A stretch of 64,000 bases of DNA from contig JADJMV010000008.1 of assembly GCA_016709445.1 (NCBI GenBank), positions 193,406 through 257,405 of the forward strand. Direction: 5' to 3'. Under the pieces are notes generated by a model, which saw nothing but the letters and a program-made list of their open reading frames with translations, searched no databases and was not told where the DNA came from. The position numbers were made by a program, and so were the translations under genes. This DNA comes from Phycisphaerales bacterium. Its GTDB lineage: Bacteria > Planctomycetota > Phycisphaerae > Phycisphaerales > UBA1924. Shown here one piece after another: positions 44,516 to 54,283 of the stretch. Every line of letters begins with the position of its first letter. The stretch's first letter is position 1.

Positions 44516-47500
44516 TGCCCGGCCTCATCACCTGCACCGCGGCCCTCGTGCTCGCCCTCGCGAGCCCGAACCAGACGGACCGGCCCGACCCCCATCAGCC
44601 CGAAACGCTCCCCTCCCAGCCCACCGACTGGCAGGGCGATGCCTACCGGGCGCTGCAAGCCCTCGACGCCTCCGACAAGCCCCAAAGCGCCTCAACACCC
44701 GCCGCCCTGCCGGGGCTCGATCTCACCCAACTCGCGGCGATCCCCGCCGATGCCCCCCAGCGAGCCGACGCCGACCTCCCCCTCCAGGACGCGTTGGCCC
44801 GATGCCGCATCGACCGCCCCGCCCCATCGCCCGCCCCCAAGCCCAGCAGCGGAGTCGTCGTTCGAGCCCAGCGTCTCTACGCCTCCGGCCTCTCCCGAAT
44901 GCTCGACAACGACTTCCCAGGCGCCGCCCGCGACCTGACCAACGCCGCTCGGCTCGACCCCTCCGCCATCGCGCCCTGGCTCCGGCTCGCAGAAGTCCAG
45001 GACGCCATGGGCCAGCCGGGCGCCGCCATGCTCGCCTACCGGAAGGCCGCCGACCTTGGCGCAGACGATCCCGTCGCCCTCGGAGAACTCGGTCTCCAGG
45101 CCGCACGCAGCGGCCAGCAGGCCGACGCCGCCGACTTTCTCTCCCGGTGCCTCGCCGCCTCGCCCGAAACCGCCGACCCCCTCCTCCGCAACGTGGTGAT
45201 GGGCGCCATCGCCGCCCCGCTCCGCCAAGCCGGATACATCCGCGCATCGATCGAGGCGCTGCGCCAGGCGTTCGACCTCCCCTCGCGGCTCGTGGCCCCG
45301 ACCAGCTTCGGCGATGAAGCAAACGACCTGGTGCGCAGGTCCAGCGACCTCTGGCGCGACATGGGAGACGCCGCCTGCAGACTCGGTGAAGACGGCCTCG
45401 CCGCAGAGTGCTACTCCCGCGCCGCGCAGCTGCCCTCCCTCGACCCCTCCGCCATCCTCGCACGCCGGGCCTACGTGCTCATGCGATCCGGCCGCGCCGC
45501 GGCCGCCGCCCTGCTCGTCCTCGACGACATCGCCGCCCGCAATGGCCGCGCCGATGCACGCCACATCGGCCTGCTCGCGGGACTGCGGGCCGACCCCACC
45601 ATCGCCCCGCTCGCGATCCGCGCGTTGAACGAACTCGCCGCCTCACTGCCCCGCCCGCCCGCACCCACCACCGCCTCGGCCATCGCGCGGGCCCAAGCCG
45701 CCGCAGCGCCCGACGAACAGGCCCGCCAGATCCTGCTCGCCCAACTCGCCGATCGCCCGCGAGACCGCGAAGTCCTCGCCACGCTGATGGGCCGCCTCCC
45801 CAGCGATGCCGAGCGGGTCACCACCGCGCTCCAGGCCGTCGATCAGTCGCCCGACGCTGGCGCCGAGATCGCCTCCGTCCTCGCAGGCTGGCACGCCGAC
45901 CCCGCATCGCTCCTCCAGTCCCTCCCGCAGAGCCCCGCCGGCCGCCTCCTCCGCGACTGGATCCGCATCGGCTGGAGCCGTCAGGCGGAGGTCGTGGCCA
46001 CCGAATCCCCGAGCCTGCTTGCGCCGGGCGCCGAACCCGTCTCGGAGGCCGAGTTCGGCGTCGTCGGCGTCGCCGCCGCCCTGGCCGGCCGGTGGGATAT
46101 CGCCGACCAGATCCTCGAACGCCTGCCCCAGAGCGGCCTGGCCAGAGCGGAAGTCCTGCGCGCGGCGCAGCGGTACCCCGAAGCCCTCCGCAGCCTCGAA
46201 CCCCTCCTGGGGCCCGACGCCTCCATCGCCGCCATGCTCCGAGGCTCCGAGCTGGCCCTCGGCGCCGCGCAGGTCGACCGGTCCGAGGAGTTGCTCCGCC
46301 GCGTGCTCGCGATCGACCCCTACGAGGAATCCGCATACGAAGGGCTGCTCGCCGTCAACCAGGGTCGGGGCGACGAACGCGGCGCGGGGGAGGTCGCCAG
46401 ACAACTCCGCGCCCGGGTGCCCTCCAGCCATCTGCTCCGGTGGATCAACGCCCAGGAACTCGCCCAACGAGGCCAGCTCGGCGACGCCGAGCAGACCCTC
46501 CACGATCTGGTCGAGGACGCCCCGGAGAACGCGAACGCGTTCGGCCTGCTCACCCAGATCTGGCAGCAGAGGGCCCGCTCCGGCGCAACCGATGCAATCG
46601 ACGCCGCTCTCTCCTGGATCGATCATCTCCAATCCGCGCGCCCCGCCTCGCCCGATGCAACCGCCGCCCGCGCGCGGCTCCTCGCGATGCGTGGCCAAGC
46701 CGACGAGGCCATCAAGCTGCTCGAATCCGAAGCCGCACGCCGGCCCGCACCAGCAATCTCCCGCGCCCTCGAGGAAGTGCTCCGGGCCTCGGGCCAGCAA
46801 GACCGCGCCGATGCCCTGGCCCTCGCCCGCCTCGATGCCGCCGGTCACGGGATCGACTCCAGCCTCGAGCGAGCCGAATTGGACGGCCGCCAGGGGCGCC
46901 TCCGCGACGCCGTGGCCGATCTCCATGCCGCGATGCCCGATCGCTCCATCCTCACGGCGCCGCAGAAGGCCCAACTCCTCGCCGTGCTCTCCGCCGCCGC
47001 CACGAGAGCCTCCGAGGCCAACGACGCCATCGACCCGCTGCTCGCCCTGATCGACGAGGTCGGAGCGCACGAGATCGAACTGCCCTGGCAGATCCTCTTC
47101 TCGAAGTGGACCCTGCTCAGCCGCCGACAGGCGACGGGCGACGATCAGGTCGCCCTCGCCGCCCAGGCATTCGTCGACGCGATCCCCTCGCTCGAGGTCG
47201 CCAAGTCGCTCATGCGGCCCGCCCCCAACCAGCGCCACACTCCCACCGACACGCTGGAAGAAGCCAAGGCAGAAATCGCCTACGAGGTCGCCAACTCGCT
47301 CTACAACGACGGCCGCGAAAACGCCTCGCTCGTCCTCTTCGCCCAGGCCCTGCGCCTCAACCCAGACCACACCTGGGCCGCCAACGATCTCGGATACTTC
47401 CTCCTCGAGCGCGGCGAGCGGCTCGACGAGGCCGCCCGCCTCCTCGAGCGGGCCTACGCCGCCGCCCCGGGCGAGGCCAACATCGCCGACTCGCTCGGCT

Positions 47501-47853
47501 GGCTCCGATACAAGCGAGGACAACTCACCGACGAGACCACGCCCGATGGCGCCAAACGCGAGGGAGCGGTCACCATCCTGACCACCGCGACGACACTCGC
47601 CGATGGATCAACCAACCCCACGATCTATGACCATCTCGGCGACGCCTTGTGGCGCGCCGGCGACACCGACCGGGCGCAGGCCATGTGGCTGCGGGCCCAG
47701 CAGTTGCTCGTCCAACGGCTCACCCAGATCCGCGGTGCAGGCAACGAAGCCCTCCGGCAGCAACTGACCGACAGCGCCGGGTCCACCGGCGCCAAGCTCG
47801 ACGCGGTGCGGGCCGGCAAGGAACCCCCCATCGCGCCGCAGGGCGAGGACTGA
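44515..47853 (+). CDS. Large exported tetratricopeptide-repeat protein
   Basis: A 1112-residue protein with a short hydrophobic N-terminus (LITCTAALVLALASP) predicted to be a signal peptide. Almost all of the rest is Ala/Leu-rich helix pairs of TPR type, for example GAARDLTNAARLDPSAIAPWLRLAEVQ (cited by part), ALRLNPDHTWAANDLGYFL and AYAAAPGEANIADSLGW. TPR superhelices bind peptides or proteins; no catalytic domain is visible. The ATG overlaps the stop of the HhH-GPD-like gene (TGATG), continuing the chain of coupled genes from infB. In the periplasm it may scaffold envelope processes, but the partner is unknown. Confidence 0.85.
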   Translation: MPGLITCTAALVLALASPNQTDRPDPHQPETLPSQPTDWQGDAYRALQALDASDKPQSASTPAALPGLDLTQLAAIPADAPQRADADLPLQDALARCRIDRPAPSPAPKPSSGVVVRAQRLYASGLSRMLDNDFPGAARDLTNAARLDPSAIAPWLRLAEVQDAMGQPGAAMLAYRKAADLGADDPVALGELGLQAARSGQQADAADFLSRCLAASPETADPLLRNVVMGAIAAPLRQAGYIRASIEALRQAFDLPSRLVAPTSFGDEANDLVRRSSDLWRDMGDAACRLGEDGLAAECYSRAAQLPSLDPSAILARRAYVLMRSGRAAAAALLVLDDIAARNGRADARHIGLLAGLRADPTIAPLAIRALNELAASLPRPPAPTTASAIARAQAAAAPDEQARQILLAQLADRPRDREVLATLMGRLPSDAERVTTALQAVDQSPDAGAEIASVLAGWHADPASLLQSLPQSPAGRLLRDWIRIGWSRQAEVVATESPSLLAPGAEPVSEAEFGVVGVAAALAGRWDIADQILERLPQSGLARAEVLRAAQRYPEALRSLEPLLGPDASIAAMLRGSELALGAAQVDRSEELLRRVLAIDPYEESAYEGLLAVNQGRGDERGAGEVARQLRARVPSSHLLRWINAQELAQRGQLGDAEQTLHDLVEDAPENANAFGLLTQIWQQRARSGATDAIDAALSWIDHLQSARPASPDATAARARLLAMRGQADEAIKLLESEAARRPAPAISRALEEVLRASGQQDRADALALARLDAAGHGIDSSLERAELDGRQGRLRDAVADLHAAMPDRSILTAPQKAQLLAVLSAAATRASEANDAIDPLLALIDEVGAHEIELPWQILFSKWTLLSRRQATGDDQVALAAQAFVDAIPSLEVAKSLMRPAPNQRHTPTDTLEEAKAEIAYEVANSLYNDGRENASLVLFAQALRLNPDHTWAANDLGYFLLERGERLDEAARLLERAYAAAPGEANIADSLGWLRYKRGQLTDETTPDGAKREGAVTILTTATTLADGSTNPTIYDHLGDALWRAGDTDRAQAMWLRAQQLLVQRLTQIRGAGNEALRQQLTDSAGSTGAKLDAVRAGKEPPIAPQGED

Positions 47854-47944
47854 ACACACACCCGGGCCCGCAGGTCGCCCCCGGACACGCCGGCCCCAAC
47901 AATGCTCGACAACCCCGCCCCCAAAGGCGGGTAGGAGGAACGCC

Positions 47945-48706
47945 ATGGCCGGGCACAGCAAATGGGCCAACATCAAGCACCGGAAGGCCGCCGTTGACAA
48001 GAAACGCGGCAAGATCTGGTCCAAGTGCTCCCGCGCGATCATGGCCGCGGCCCGGGCCGGCGGGGGCGACCCCGCCACCAACCTCTCGCTCCGCTACGCG
48101 ATCGACGAGGCCCGCTACGCCAACATGCCCAAGGACACGATCCAGCGCGCCGTCGATAAGGGCAGCGGTGCCGGCGGCGGCGAGGCCTTCGAGACAATCA
48201 GCTACGAGGGTTACGGACCAAACGGAGTGGCGGTCATCGTCGACGCCCTCACCGACAACCGCGCCCGCACCGCCCCCGATGTCCGAAGCGTCTTCGCCAA
48301 ATACGGAGGCAACCTCGGAGCGACCGGATGCGTGGGCTACATGTTCGACACACGCGGACGCATCCTCGTCGCGGGCACGCTCCCGGAGGAGAGAGTCATG
48401 GAGGCCGCCCTCGAGGCCGGTGCCGACGATGTCGCCGCGCCCGAGCCCTCCGAAGACGACCCCGGCGTCTGGACGATCCTTACGACGCCGGCCGACTTCG
48501 CGAATGTCAAGGACGCGATCGAGCAGGCCGGGCTGGAGATCGTCGACGCCGAGATCGCCAAGATCCCGGGCAACACCGTCCTCCTCGCCAGCGACGACGC
48601 CCGAAAGCTCCTCAACATGATCGAAGCCCTCGAAGACAACGACGACGTCCAGAAGGTCTACACCAACGCCGACATCCCCGACGATGTCCTCGCCAGCATG
48701 GAGTAG
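47945..48706 (+). CDS. yebC: YebC/PmpR family regulator (TACO1-like)
   Basis: A 253-residue member of a nearly universal family, with the signature MAGHSKWANIKHRKAAVDKKRGK, IQRAVDKGSGAGGGE and YEGYGPNGVAVIVDALTDN (partial). Family members are annotated as DNA-binding regulators and, more recently, as translation factors that help ribosomes at proline runs. The ribosome-binding site is near perfect (TAGGAGG), with a CCCGCC/GGCGGG hairpin directly before it. The gene ends just before a terminator-like hairpin shared with the convergent exported-protein gene. Confidence 0.96.
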   Translation: MAGHSKWANIKHRKAAVDKKRGKIWSKCSRAIMAAARAGGGDPATNLSLRYAIDEARYANMPKDTIQRAVDKGSGAGGGEAFETISYEGYGPNGVAVIVDALTDNRARTAPDVRSVFAKYGGNLGATGCVGYMFDTRGRILVAGTLPEERVMEAALEAGADDVAAPEPSEDDPGVWTILTTPADFANVKDAIEQAGLEIVDAEIAKIPGNTVLLASDDARKLLNMIEALEDNDDVQKVYTNADIPDDVLASME

Positions 48707-48723
48707 CCCCGAAGCCCCCAACG

Positions 48724-48755
48724 CAAAACGCCCCGCGCCCGAGGGCGCGAGGCGT
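48724..48755 (-). terminator. Rho-independent terminator between convergent genes
   Basis: The arms ACGCC-CGCGCCC and GGGCGCG-GGCGT form a long GC stem with a tiny loop. On the minus strand it runs into TTTTG, so it should terminate the exported starch-binding-like gene; on the plus strand the hairpin may also stop yebC transcription. Confidence 0.75.
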
Positions 48756-48785
48756 CGTGGTATGTCCGGCTTCTGCCGCCCGAGA

Positions 48786-49469
48786 TCAGCGCCGGCGGCG
48801 GATGGCCACCATCCCGGCGAGCCCCATCAGCATCGCCGATCCGGGTGTCGGGACCACCTCGGCCTTCCAGCGCCCGTGGATCATGTCGATGGTGAATCGC
48901 ACCGTGGCATCGCTCGCGAGCGTCAGCGAGTCATTCCCCGCCGCGTTCCCGAAGTCGTCGCCGATCGAGAAGTCCCAGCTGCCCTGGCTGCGGAACTTGT
49001 ACTCGTAAGTCCCCGCGCTCAGCGAGAACTCCGCCTCGTGGACACCGCCGCCGAGATCCGCCAGTTCCCAGCCCGCGCCGCCGTTCCAGCCGTTCATGTC
49101 GCCCACCAACTCCCAGTTGAAGGCGCCATTGTCGTCCCACCCCAGACGCCACTTGCCCTCCGGGTTCCAGCCGTCGCCGTGCGTGTCGGTGTCGTAGAGA
49201 TAGACATGCATCTCGCCGGCGCCGTCGGCCACGTACTTGGCGTTGCTGCCGGGAGCATTCAGCGACCAGTCGTCAACCGTCGCCTTGAACTCATACGCCT
49301 GCCCGGGATTCATCCCGGTCACGGTGTATTCCCACGTGTGCGTGTCGGTCTGGACCATCGGGTCGGAGTTGCTCCATCCGTTGAATTCACCGCGGATGAA
49401 GTAGGGCTGCGCGAACGAGGCAGCGGCAGTGGCCGCGACCAGCGCGCCCACGACGAGCGGAAGTCTCAT
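48786..49469 (-). CDS. Exported protein with two starch-binding-like modules and PEP-CTERM-type tail
   Basis: A 227-residue protein. The start at 49469 has AAGGAGAGAG upstream and gives a signal peptide (LVVGALVAATAAASFAQ). Two similar beta-sandwich modules follow, each opening with an FNGW/MNGW motif (YFIRGEFNGWSN and ELVGDMNGWNGG) and later a Y-E-F/Y-K-F strand, as in carbohydrate-binding modules of pullulanases and amylases (CBM20/48 or X25 type). The C-terminus PTPGSAMLMGLAGMV plus RRRR is a PEP-CTERM-like sorting signal removed by an exosortase. It probably displays or secretes a glucan-binding protein. Upstream, 49470-49603 holds no gene. Confidence 0.82.
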   Translation of the reverse strand: MRLPLVVGALVAATAAASFAQPYFIRGEFNGWSNSDPMVQTDTHTWEYTVTGMNPGQAYEFKATVDDWSLNAPGSNAKYVADGAGEMHVYLYDTDTHGDGWNPEGKWRLGWDDNGAFNWELVGDMNGWNGGAGWELADLGGGVHEAEFSLSAGTYEYKFRSQGSWDFSIGDDFGNAAGNDSLTLASDATVRFTIDMIHGRWKAEVVPTPGSAMLMGLAGMVAIRRRR

Positions 49470-49603
49470 GATGCTCTCTCCTTGCGTGCTCTCTCTCGGG
49501 CGGCCGTCCCGCCAGACTCCTTCGAACGCGAGGATAGCGGATCGGCCCCTCCCCCGGCAACCCACCGGGGCCAGGAACCGAGATTCCCGAAGAACCGCCC
49601 AGA

Positions 49604-51775
49604 TTATCGGGTGGCCGCGGCCTGGACCGTCGCGCCATCAGCCGGCGCTGCCGGAACGTCCGGATCGACGCCCAGATAGGTCAGCGACCGCTCCAGCACC
49701 CGCCTGGCGATCGGCGCCGCAACCCAGGACCCGTAGTGGTGGCGAGCAGCGATGGCCTCCGGTCCCGGATCGTTGATCACCACAACGACCAGCAGCCTGG
49801 GCTTCTCAAGCGGCGCCCCCGCGATGAAGCTGCTGTTGTACTGACCATCGAAATAGCCGGACGAACCCGGTGGACGCCGTTTGCCCTCGGGCGGAGCCCC
49901 CAGAGGGATCTCGGCCGTGCCCGACTTCCCGAACATCTGATACCGCCACCCCGATTCGGGAGGGTTCAGAGCCAGCATGTTCCGCTCGGCCGCCTCCGCC
50001 ACATGTCGGATCGTGTGACGTGTCAGGGTCGCGATATCCGGCGGGAGCACACGGATCAGCCCATCCCGCTCCGACGCATCCGGCCCAGTCGCCATGAGAT
50101 GGAGCGTCGGGATCGTCCCCGCCAGGTCCCCCGACCTTGCGAACGCGCAGTACGCCCGGGCCATCTGCACCACCGTCACCGAGACCTCGTTGCCGTGCGC
50201 AACCGATTCCTGGGTCCAGTGCGACCACTTCTCCGGCGGGGTGATCATCCCCGCCGACTCGCCCGGCAGACCGATCCCGGTCCGCGAGCCGATCCCGAAC
50301 CCCAGAACCCCCGTCCGCAGCTCGTCGAAGCTCAGCCGCGAGGCGCCCTTGATCATCCCGATGTTGGAGGAATTGATCAGCACCTCTGACCACGTCATCT
50401 GGGGACGCTTGGTCACGTCCTTGATCGTCCGGGCGCTCCGACCGTGCCGGATGATCCAGGTCCCGCCCTCAGTGTCGAACACCTCGTCGATCTTCGCCAG
50501 GCCCGATTCGGTCACGAGCGACCAGACCAGCGGCTTAAAGATGGATCCCGGCTCGTAGATGTCCTCCACGCACCGGTTCCTTCCCAGCGCCGGATGGATC
50601 TCCCGGCTGGGATCCGGCAAGAGCGTGCGATACCGATGCCGCGCGAAGGGGTCGTACGCCGGGGGCTTCGGCGCGCCCGGCTCTGGCTTGGCGTCGATCC
50701 ACGGGAACTCGGGAAGCGCCCCAAGATCGCGGAGGATATCGACCATCGCCAGAATCTCGCCCGACTCCGGATCCACCAACAGCAGCAGCCCGCCCGCGGC
50801 GTCCGCATGCTCCAGCCCCCGCTGCAGTTCCTCCTGGGCGATGCTCTGCAATTCGAGATCAATCGACAGACGCTGCGAGGCGCCGTGAGAGGCCGGTGTC
50901 CACTGGCCATGCTCGATCCACAACGGATTCCCGGTCGCGTCCCGCACATACCGGGCCTGGCCGTTCGTCCCATGCAGCTTGGCTTCCAGCGTCTTCTCGA
51001 CCCCCATCAGCCCGGTGTTCTCAAAGCCCACCTTGCCGACGATCGAGGCCACGGGATCGCCACCCGGATACTCGCGCACCAGCCGCCGCTCGAGATGCAC
51101 GCCCCGCATGGTCAGGTTCCGCGCTTCCGTCGCGCGATCGTCATCCAGCACGCCCCCCACCGCGACATACCGGATCAGCGAGGCGCTCGGCGAAGCCGGC
51201 TCTCCCTCGCCGCCGAGCCCATCATCCGGCCCAGCCGCGCCGCTCGGAGCCGCCGGCTCCTCAACCGCGGGACCTCCTGACATGGGTGCAGCATCCCCCT
51301 CACGGGGTTCCGCTTCTCCCCCCGAGCCGTGCCCGACGAGCACGCTCCGAAGCAGCGGCAGCACGCCCCGCGGCTGGTGGACCTTCTTCGGGATCAACGC
51401 CCGACGCTCGTCATTGAGGGAAACGGCCCGCACGATCCGCTCCCCGACCGTCTCCGCCGGCTCACCCGTGATCGACGCAAGCCGAACAATCGTGGCGTCC
51501 AGCTTCTCGCGGTCCAACTCCTCGGGGTCCACGAAGAGCCGATACCCGATGCGGCTCGTCGAGAGCAACCGCCCCCGGCGGTCCAGCAACTCGCCGCGGT
51601 AGCCCTGCACCTCGCGGACCGCAACCCGGTCCTTGGCGTAGGCCGCAAGCCTGGGCTCCGGATCGACCTGGAGCTTCACAATCCGGGCGAGCACCGCGAG
51701 AAACATGGTGCAGAGCACGACCGCCACGATCGTGGCCAGACGATCCACCCTCGCGTCCGTGCCGGCCGCCCTCAC
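49604..51775 (-). CDS. ftsI: Penicillin-binding protein, division transpeptidase FtsI
   Basis: A 723-residue class B penicillin-binding protein. One N-terminal membrane helix (LATIVAVVLCTMFLAVLA) is followed by a dimerisation region and the transpeptidase domain with all three active-site motifs: SIFK at S411-K414, SSN at 469-471 and KSG at 617-619. A low-complexity Gly/Glu/Pro/Ala insert lies around residues 145-200. The GTG start at 51775 overlaps the stop of the ftsL-like gene (GTGA). It cross-links septal peptidoglycan. Presence of FtsI is notable, since many planctomycetes lack it; it supports placement in the Phycisphaerae. Confidence 0.93.
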   Translation of the reverse strand: MRAAGTDARVDRLATIVAVVLCTMFLAVLARIVKLQVDPEPRLAAYAKDRVAVREVQGYRGELLDRRGRLLSTSRIGYRLFVDPEELDREKLDATIVRLASITGEPAETVGERIVRAVSLNDERRALIPKKVHQPRGVLPLLRSVLVGHGSGGEAEPREGDAAPMSGGPAVEEPAAPSGAAGPDDGLGGEGEPASPSASLIRYVAVGGVLDDDRATEARNLTMRGVHLERRLVREYPGGDPVASIVGKVGFENTGLMGVEKTLEAKLHGTNGQARYVRDATGNPLWIEHGQWTPASHGASQRLSIDLELQSIAQEELQRGLEHADAAGGLLLLVDPESGEILAMVDILRDLGALPEFPWIDAKPEPGAPKPPAYDPFARHRYRTLLPDPSREIHPALGRNRCVEDIYEPGSIFKPLVWSLVTESGLAKIDEVFDTEGGTWIIRHGRSARTIKDVTKRPQMTWSEVLINSSNIGMIKGASRLSFDELRTGVLGFGIGSRTGIGLPGESAGMITPPEKWSHWTQESVAHGNEVSVTVVQMARAYCAFARSGDLAGTIPTLHLMATGPDASERDGLIRVLPPDIATLTRHTIRHVAEAAERNMLALNPPESGWRYQMFGKSGTAEIPLGAPPEGKRRPPGSSGYFDGQYNSSFIAGAPLEKPRLLVVVVINDPGPEAIAARHHYGSWVAAPIARRVLERSLTYLGVDPDVPAAPADGATVQAAATR

Positions 51776-52074
51776 CGCGGGTCCCCCTGCACCAACTCGA
51801 GCGGCTGCCCATCGGGGGCCTGTGCCGCCCGCGCGATGGGGACCAACGCCCCCAACTCGCCATCGAGTTCCTGACGCATCTGGTCGATCTCCTCGGGCGT
51901 CACCCGAGAAGCCACCTCCGTCCGCACGATGCTCACACGCTCATCGATCGCGCGGATCCTGAGCCTCGCCTCGGCAAGCTCGTTGGCCGCGCGGAGCCGG
52001 GCCTGCCGCAGCGCGAGCAGGCTGCACGCACAAACGCCCAGCGCGATGATCACCACGACGGCCTTTGCGAACAT
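51772..52074 (-). CDS. ftsL: FtsL-like bitopic membrane protein
   Basis: A 100-residue protein with an N-terminal transmembrane helix (AVVVIIALGVCACSLLAL) and a following charged coiled-coil (RLRAANELAEARLRIRAIDE). Size, topology and place directly before ftsI match FtsL, which bridges FtsB/FtsQ to FtsW/FtsI in the divisome. Sequence conservation in this family is very low, so the call rests on context and architecture. A GAGGAG site precedes the ATG. Confidence 0.7.
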   Translation of the reverse strand: MFAKAVVVIIALGVCACSLLALRQARLRAANELAEARLRIRAIDERVSIVRTEVASRVTPEEIDQMRQELDGELGALVPIARAAQAPDGQPLELVQGDPR

Positions 52075-52090
52075 GCCCCGCTCCTCGCCA

Positions 52091-53050
52091 TCACCTCGCC
52101 GGAATGCTGAGCACCATCCCCGCGCGGATATCGTCGGGGTCGCTGATCCGGCCCTTGTTGGCCGCCAAGATCAGATCCGTGCGCTTCGACGAGCCCAGAA
52201 ACCGCTGCGCGATCTTGCCCAGCGTGTCATGCTTCTGGACCGTGTACTGGACCGGCTTCCCGGCGTCTGCCACCCGGGACTCCTGCGAAGCGGGCTGCTT
52301 CTCCGGCTTCGCCGAGGGGCTGGACTCACGCCCCGACTTGCCCTCGGGCGAGTCGCCCACCCGGCCAGCCGCCTTGCGGGAGCCCGCATCGGGGATCGTG
52401 AGCGTCATTCCGGGCTCGATCCTCCCGTCGGCCTTGACCAACCCGGAATTTGCCTCGGCGATCTTCCGCCACTTGCTCCCATCGCCGTAGTACTGCTTGG
52501 CGATGCCGAACAAGGACTCGTTCTTCTGCACCGTGTGCCGCACAACCGGCGCCGAGTGCGGCGGCTCCGTCCCGGCGGGAGCCCCCGGAGCGCCCTTGGC
52601 CCCGTTCTCTTCAATCCTCGCCGCCTCGCGCAGCCCCTTCCCCCCACCCAGGGATTCCGTGAGACGCGAGAAGTTGTCGTACCACGGCTTCGTGGGCTCG
52701 GGAGCCCCGGCGGCCGGACCGGCCTGCTGCAGCGCATCGGCGAGTGCGGAGTTCGTCCCGCCCTGATGGATGTTCAGCACGTCGATCGACGGCTGCGACT
52801 GCGGCGCCACCACGGGCGGAGGCGGGTCCTCCGCGACCGGTTCATGCACCATCGCGTACTGCTCCGGGGCCACGGGGTCGGGGGCTGCCAGCATGGCCAC
52901 AGGCTGACCCTGCAGCACCTCACCCACGCCCTCGGTCGCGTCGGCAAGCTCGACCCGCCGCGCCTGGGACCAGTGATCGCTCACCAAGACCCCGACGACC
53001 AGGATCACGGCAAACCCGATGATCAACGCAATCTTCTGCTCACGGTTCAC
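52091..53050 (-). CDS. Membrane-anchored protein with two LysM domains
   Basis: A 319-residue protein. The GTG at 53050 starts VNREQKIALIIGFAVILVVG, a single transmembrane anchor. After a Pro-rich stretch come two LysM modules, one with HTVQKNESLFGIAKQYYGDG and one with YTVQKHDTLGKIAQRFLGSS, separated by a Ser/Lys/Glu-rich linker. LysM domains bind the glycan chains of peptidoglycan. It lies between rsmH and the ftsL-like gene, where most bacteria have no such gene, suggesting a division- or envelope-linked role. No peptidase domain is attached. Confidence 0.88.
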   Translation of the reverse strand: MNREQKIALIIGFAVILVVGVLVSDHWSQARRVELADATEGVGEVLQGQPVAMLAAPDPVAPEQYAMVHEPVAEDPPPPVVAPQSQPSIDVLNIHQGGTNSALADALQQAGPAAGAPEPTKPWYDNFSRLTESLGGGKGLREAARIEENGAKGAPGAPAGTEPPHSAPVVRHTVQKNESLFGIAKQYYGDGSKWRKIAEANSGLVKADGRIEPGMTLTIPDAGSRKAAGRVGDSPEGKSGRESSPSAKPEKQPASQESRVADAGKPVQYTVQKHDTLGKIAQRFLGSSKRTDLILAANKGRISDPDDIRAGMVLSIPAR

Positions 53051-53125
53051 GACAGCATCCCTGCTCTTCGCGAAAGAAGTCCACCCAACCGGCCCGCCTT
53101 GGCCGCGTGGGCTCACTATACCACG

Positions 53126-54073
53126 TCACACGCCGATACGCCCCAATGTCCCCTCCGCCGCACGCAGTTCGAGACGGATCACGCGAAGCTTCGCGGACCG
53201 AGACCGCGGATTCGCCGCCGTCTCCGCCCCCGTCGGCGTCGTCGGCTGCGCCCCGACCGCAGACGCCAGCCCCGCACCGATCAGCCCGGCGAACGACCGC
53301 TTCACCAGCCTGTCTTCCAAAGAATGAAAGCTCACGATCCCGACCCTCGCGCCCTCGGCCAACCACATCCGCCGCTTCGCCCCCCGCTCGATCCCGGCAA
53401 GGAGACCCTCAAGCGACCCAAGCTCGTCATTGACCGCGATGCGAAGAGCCTGAAACGTCCTCGTCGCCGGGTCGATGCTCCCGCCCGGCTTCACCACGCT
53501 CCGCACGATCTCCGCGAGCTGAGCCGTCGTTGCTATCGACCCCTCCCGCCGTGCGGCCACAAGTTTTCGGGCGATCGCCCGCGCCGCCCGCTCCTCGCCA
53601 TATTCCCGGAGCAGCCGAACCAACTCCCCCTCGGGCAGCGTGGCCACCAGTTCCGCCGCCGTCGTCGGCCCCGCCGGGTCCAGCCGCATGTCCAGCGGAC
53701 CGTCCCGCGAGAACGCAAACCCCCGCGCCGGATCGTCCATCTGCGTCGAGGCGAAGCCGAGATCAGCCAGCACCGCGTCAGCCAGAATGCCCTCACGCTC
53801 CAGCACCCGAGGCAACGAGGCAAAGTTCCCCCGGATCTCCACCACCTCCACCCCCGGCGCCGCCCCCCGAACCCGCTCCCCCGCCGCCGCGAGATTTCCC
53901 GGGTCCAGATCGCAAAGCACCACCCGCCCCCCTGGGGCGACCGCGCCGGCCGCTCGCGCGGCGTGGCCCCCCAGCCCGGCGGTGCAATCGACATACGTCG
54001 CCCCGGGGCCAAGGCCAAGCCCCGCCGCCACTTCCTCCGCCAAGACCGGGATGTGCCCGAATCCACCCACCAT
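53126..54073 (-). CDS. rsmH: 16S rRNA (cytosine(1402)-N4)-methyltransferase RsmH
   Basis: A 315-residue SAM-dependent methyltransferase (formerly MraW) that modifies C1402 in the ribosomal P site. Motifs are GFGHIPVLAEEV at the N-terminus, DCTAGLGGHA for SAM binding, DLGFASTQMDD, RGFAFSRDGPLDMRLD and a C-terminal SFHSLEDRLVK. It heads the division gene cluster on this strand, as in most bacteria, though mraZ is not found upstream. Confidence 0.96.
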   Translation of the reverse strand: MVGGFGHIPVLAEEVAAGLGLGPGATYVDCTAGLGGHAARAAGAVAPGGRVVLCDLDPGNLAAAGERVRGAAPGVEVVEIRGNFASLPRVLEREGILADAVLADLGFASTQMDDPARGFAFSRDGPLDMRLDPAGPTTAAELVATLPEGELVRLLREYGEERAARAIARKLVAARREGSIATTAQLAEIVRSVVKPGGSIDPATRTFQALRIAVNDELGSLEGLLAGIERGAKRRMWLAEGARVGIVSFHSLEDRLVKRSFAGLIGAGLASAVGAQPTTPTGAETAANPRSRSAKLRVIRLELRAAEGTLGRIGV

Positions 54074-54283
54074 GCTTCCCAGCCTAGCCGGAGTCCGCCC
54101 GCCAGACCCCTCCCGGCGCCCTCTCCGGCACGGTCCCGGGCCGTCATGCCGCCGACCGAGAGGACCTCCTCAGCCTCGAACAATCACCCGACCCGTCGAC
54201 CAAGACGGCCGGAGCCACACGAATCGCCAGGAACCACGTCGTGGCCCGGTGCCGCGCAGATGGCGTCCCCTTCACGCCCCTGG

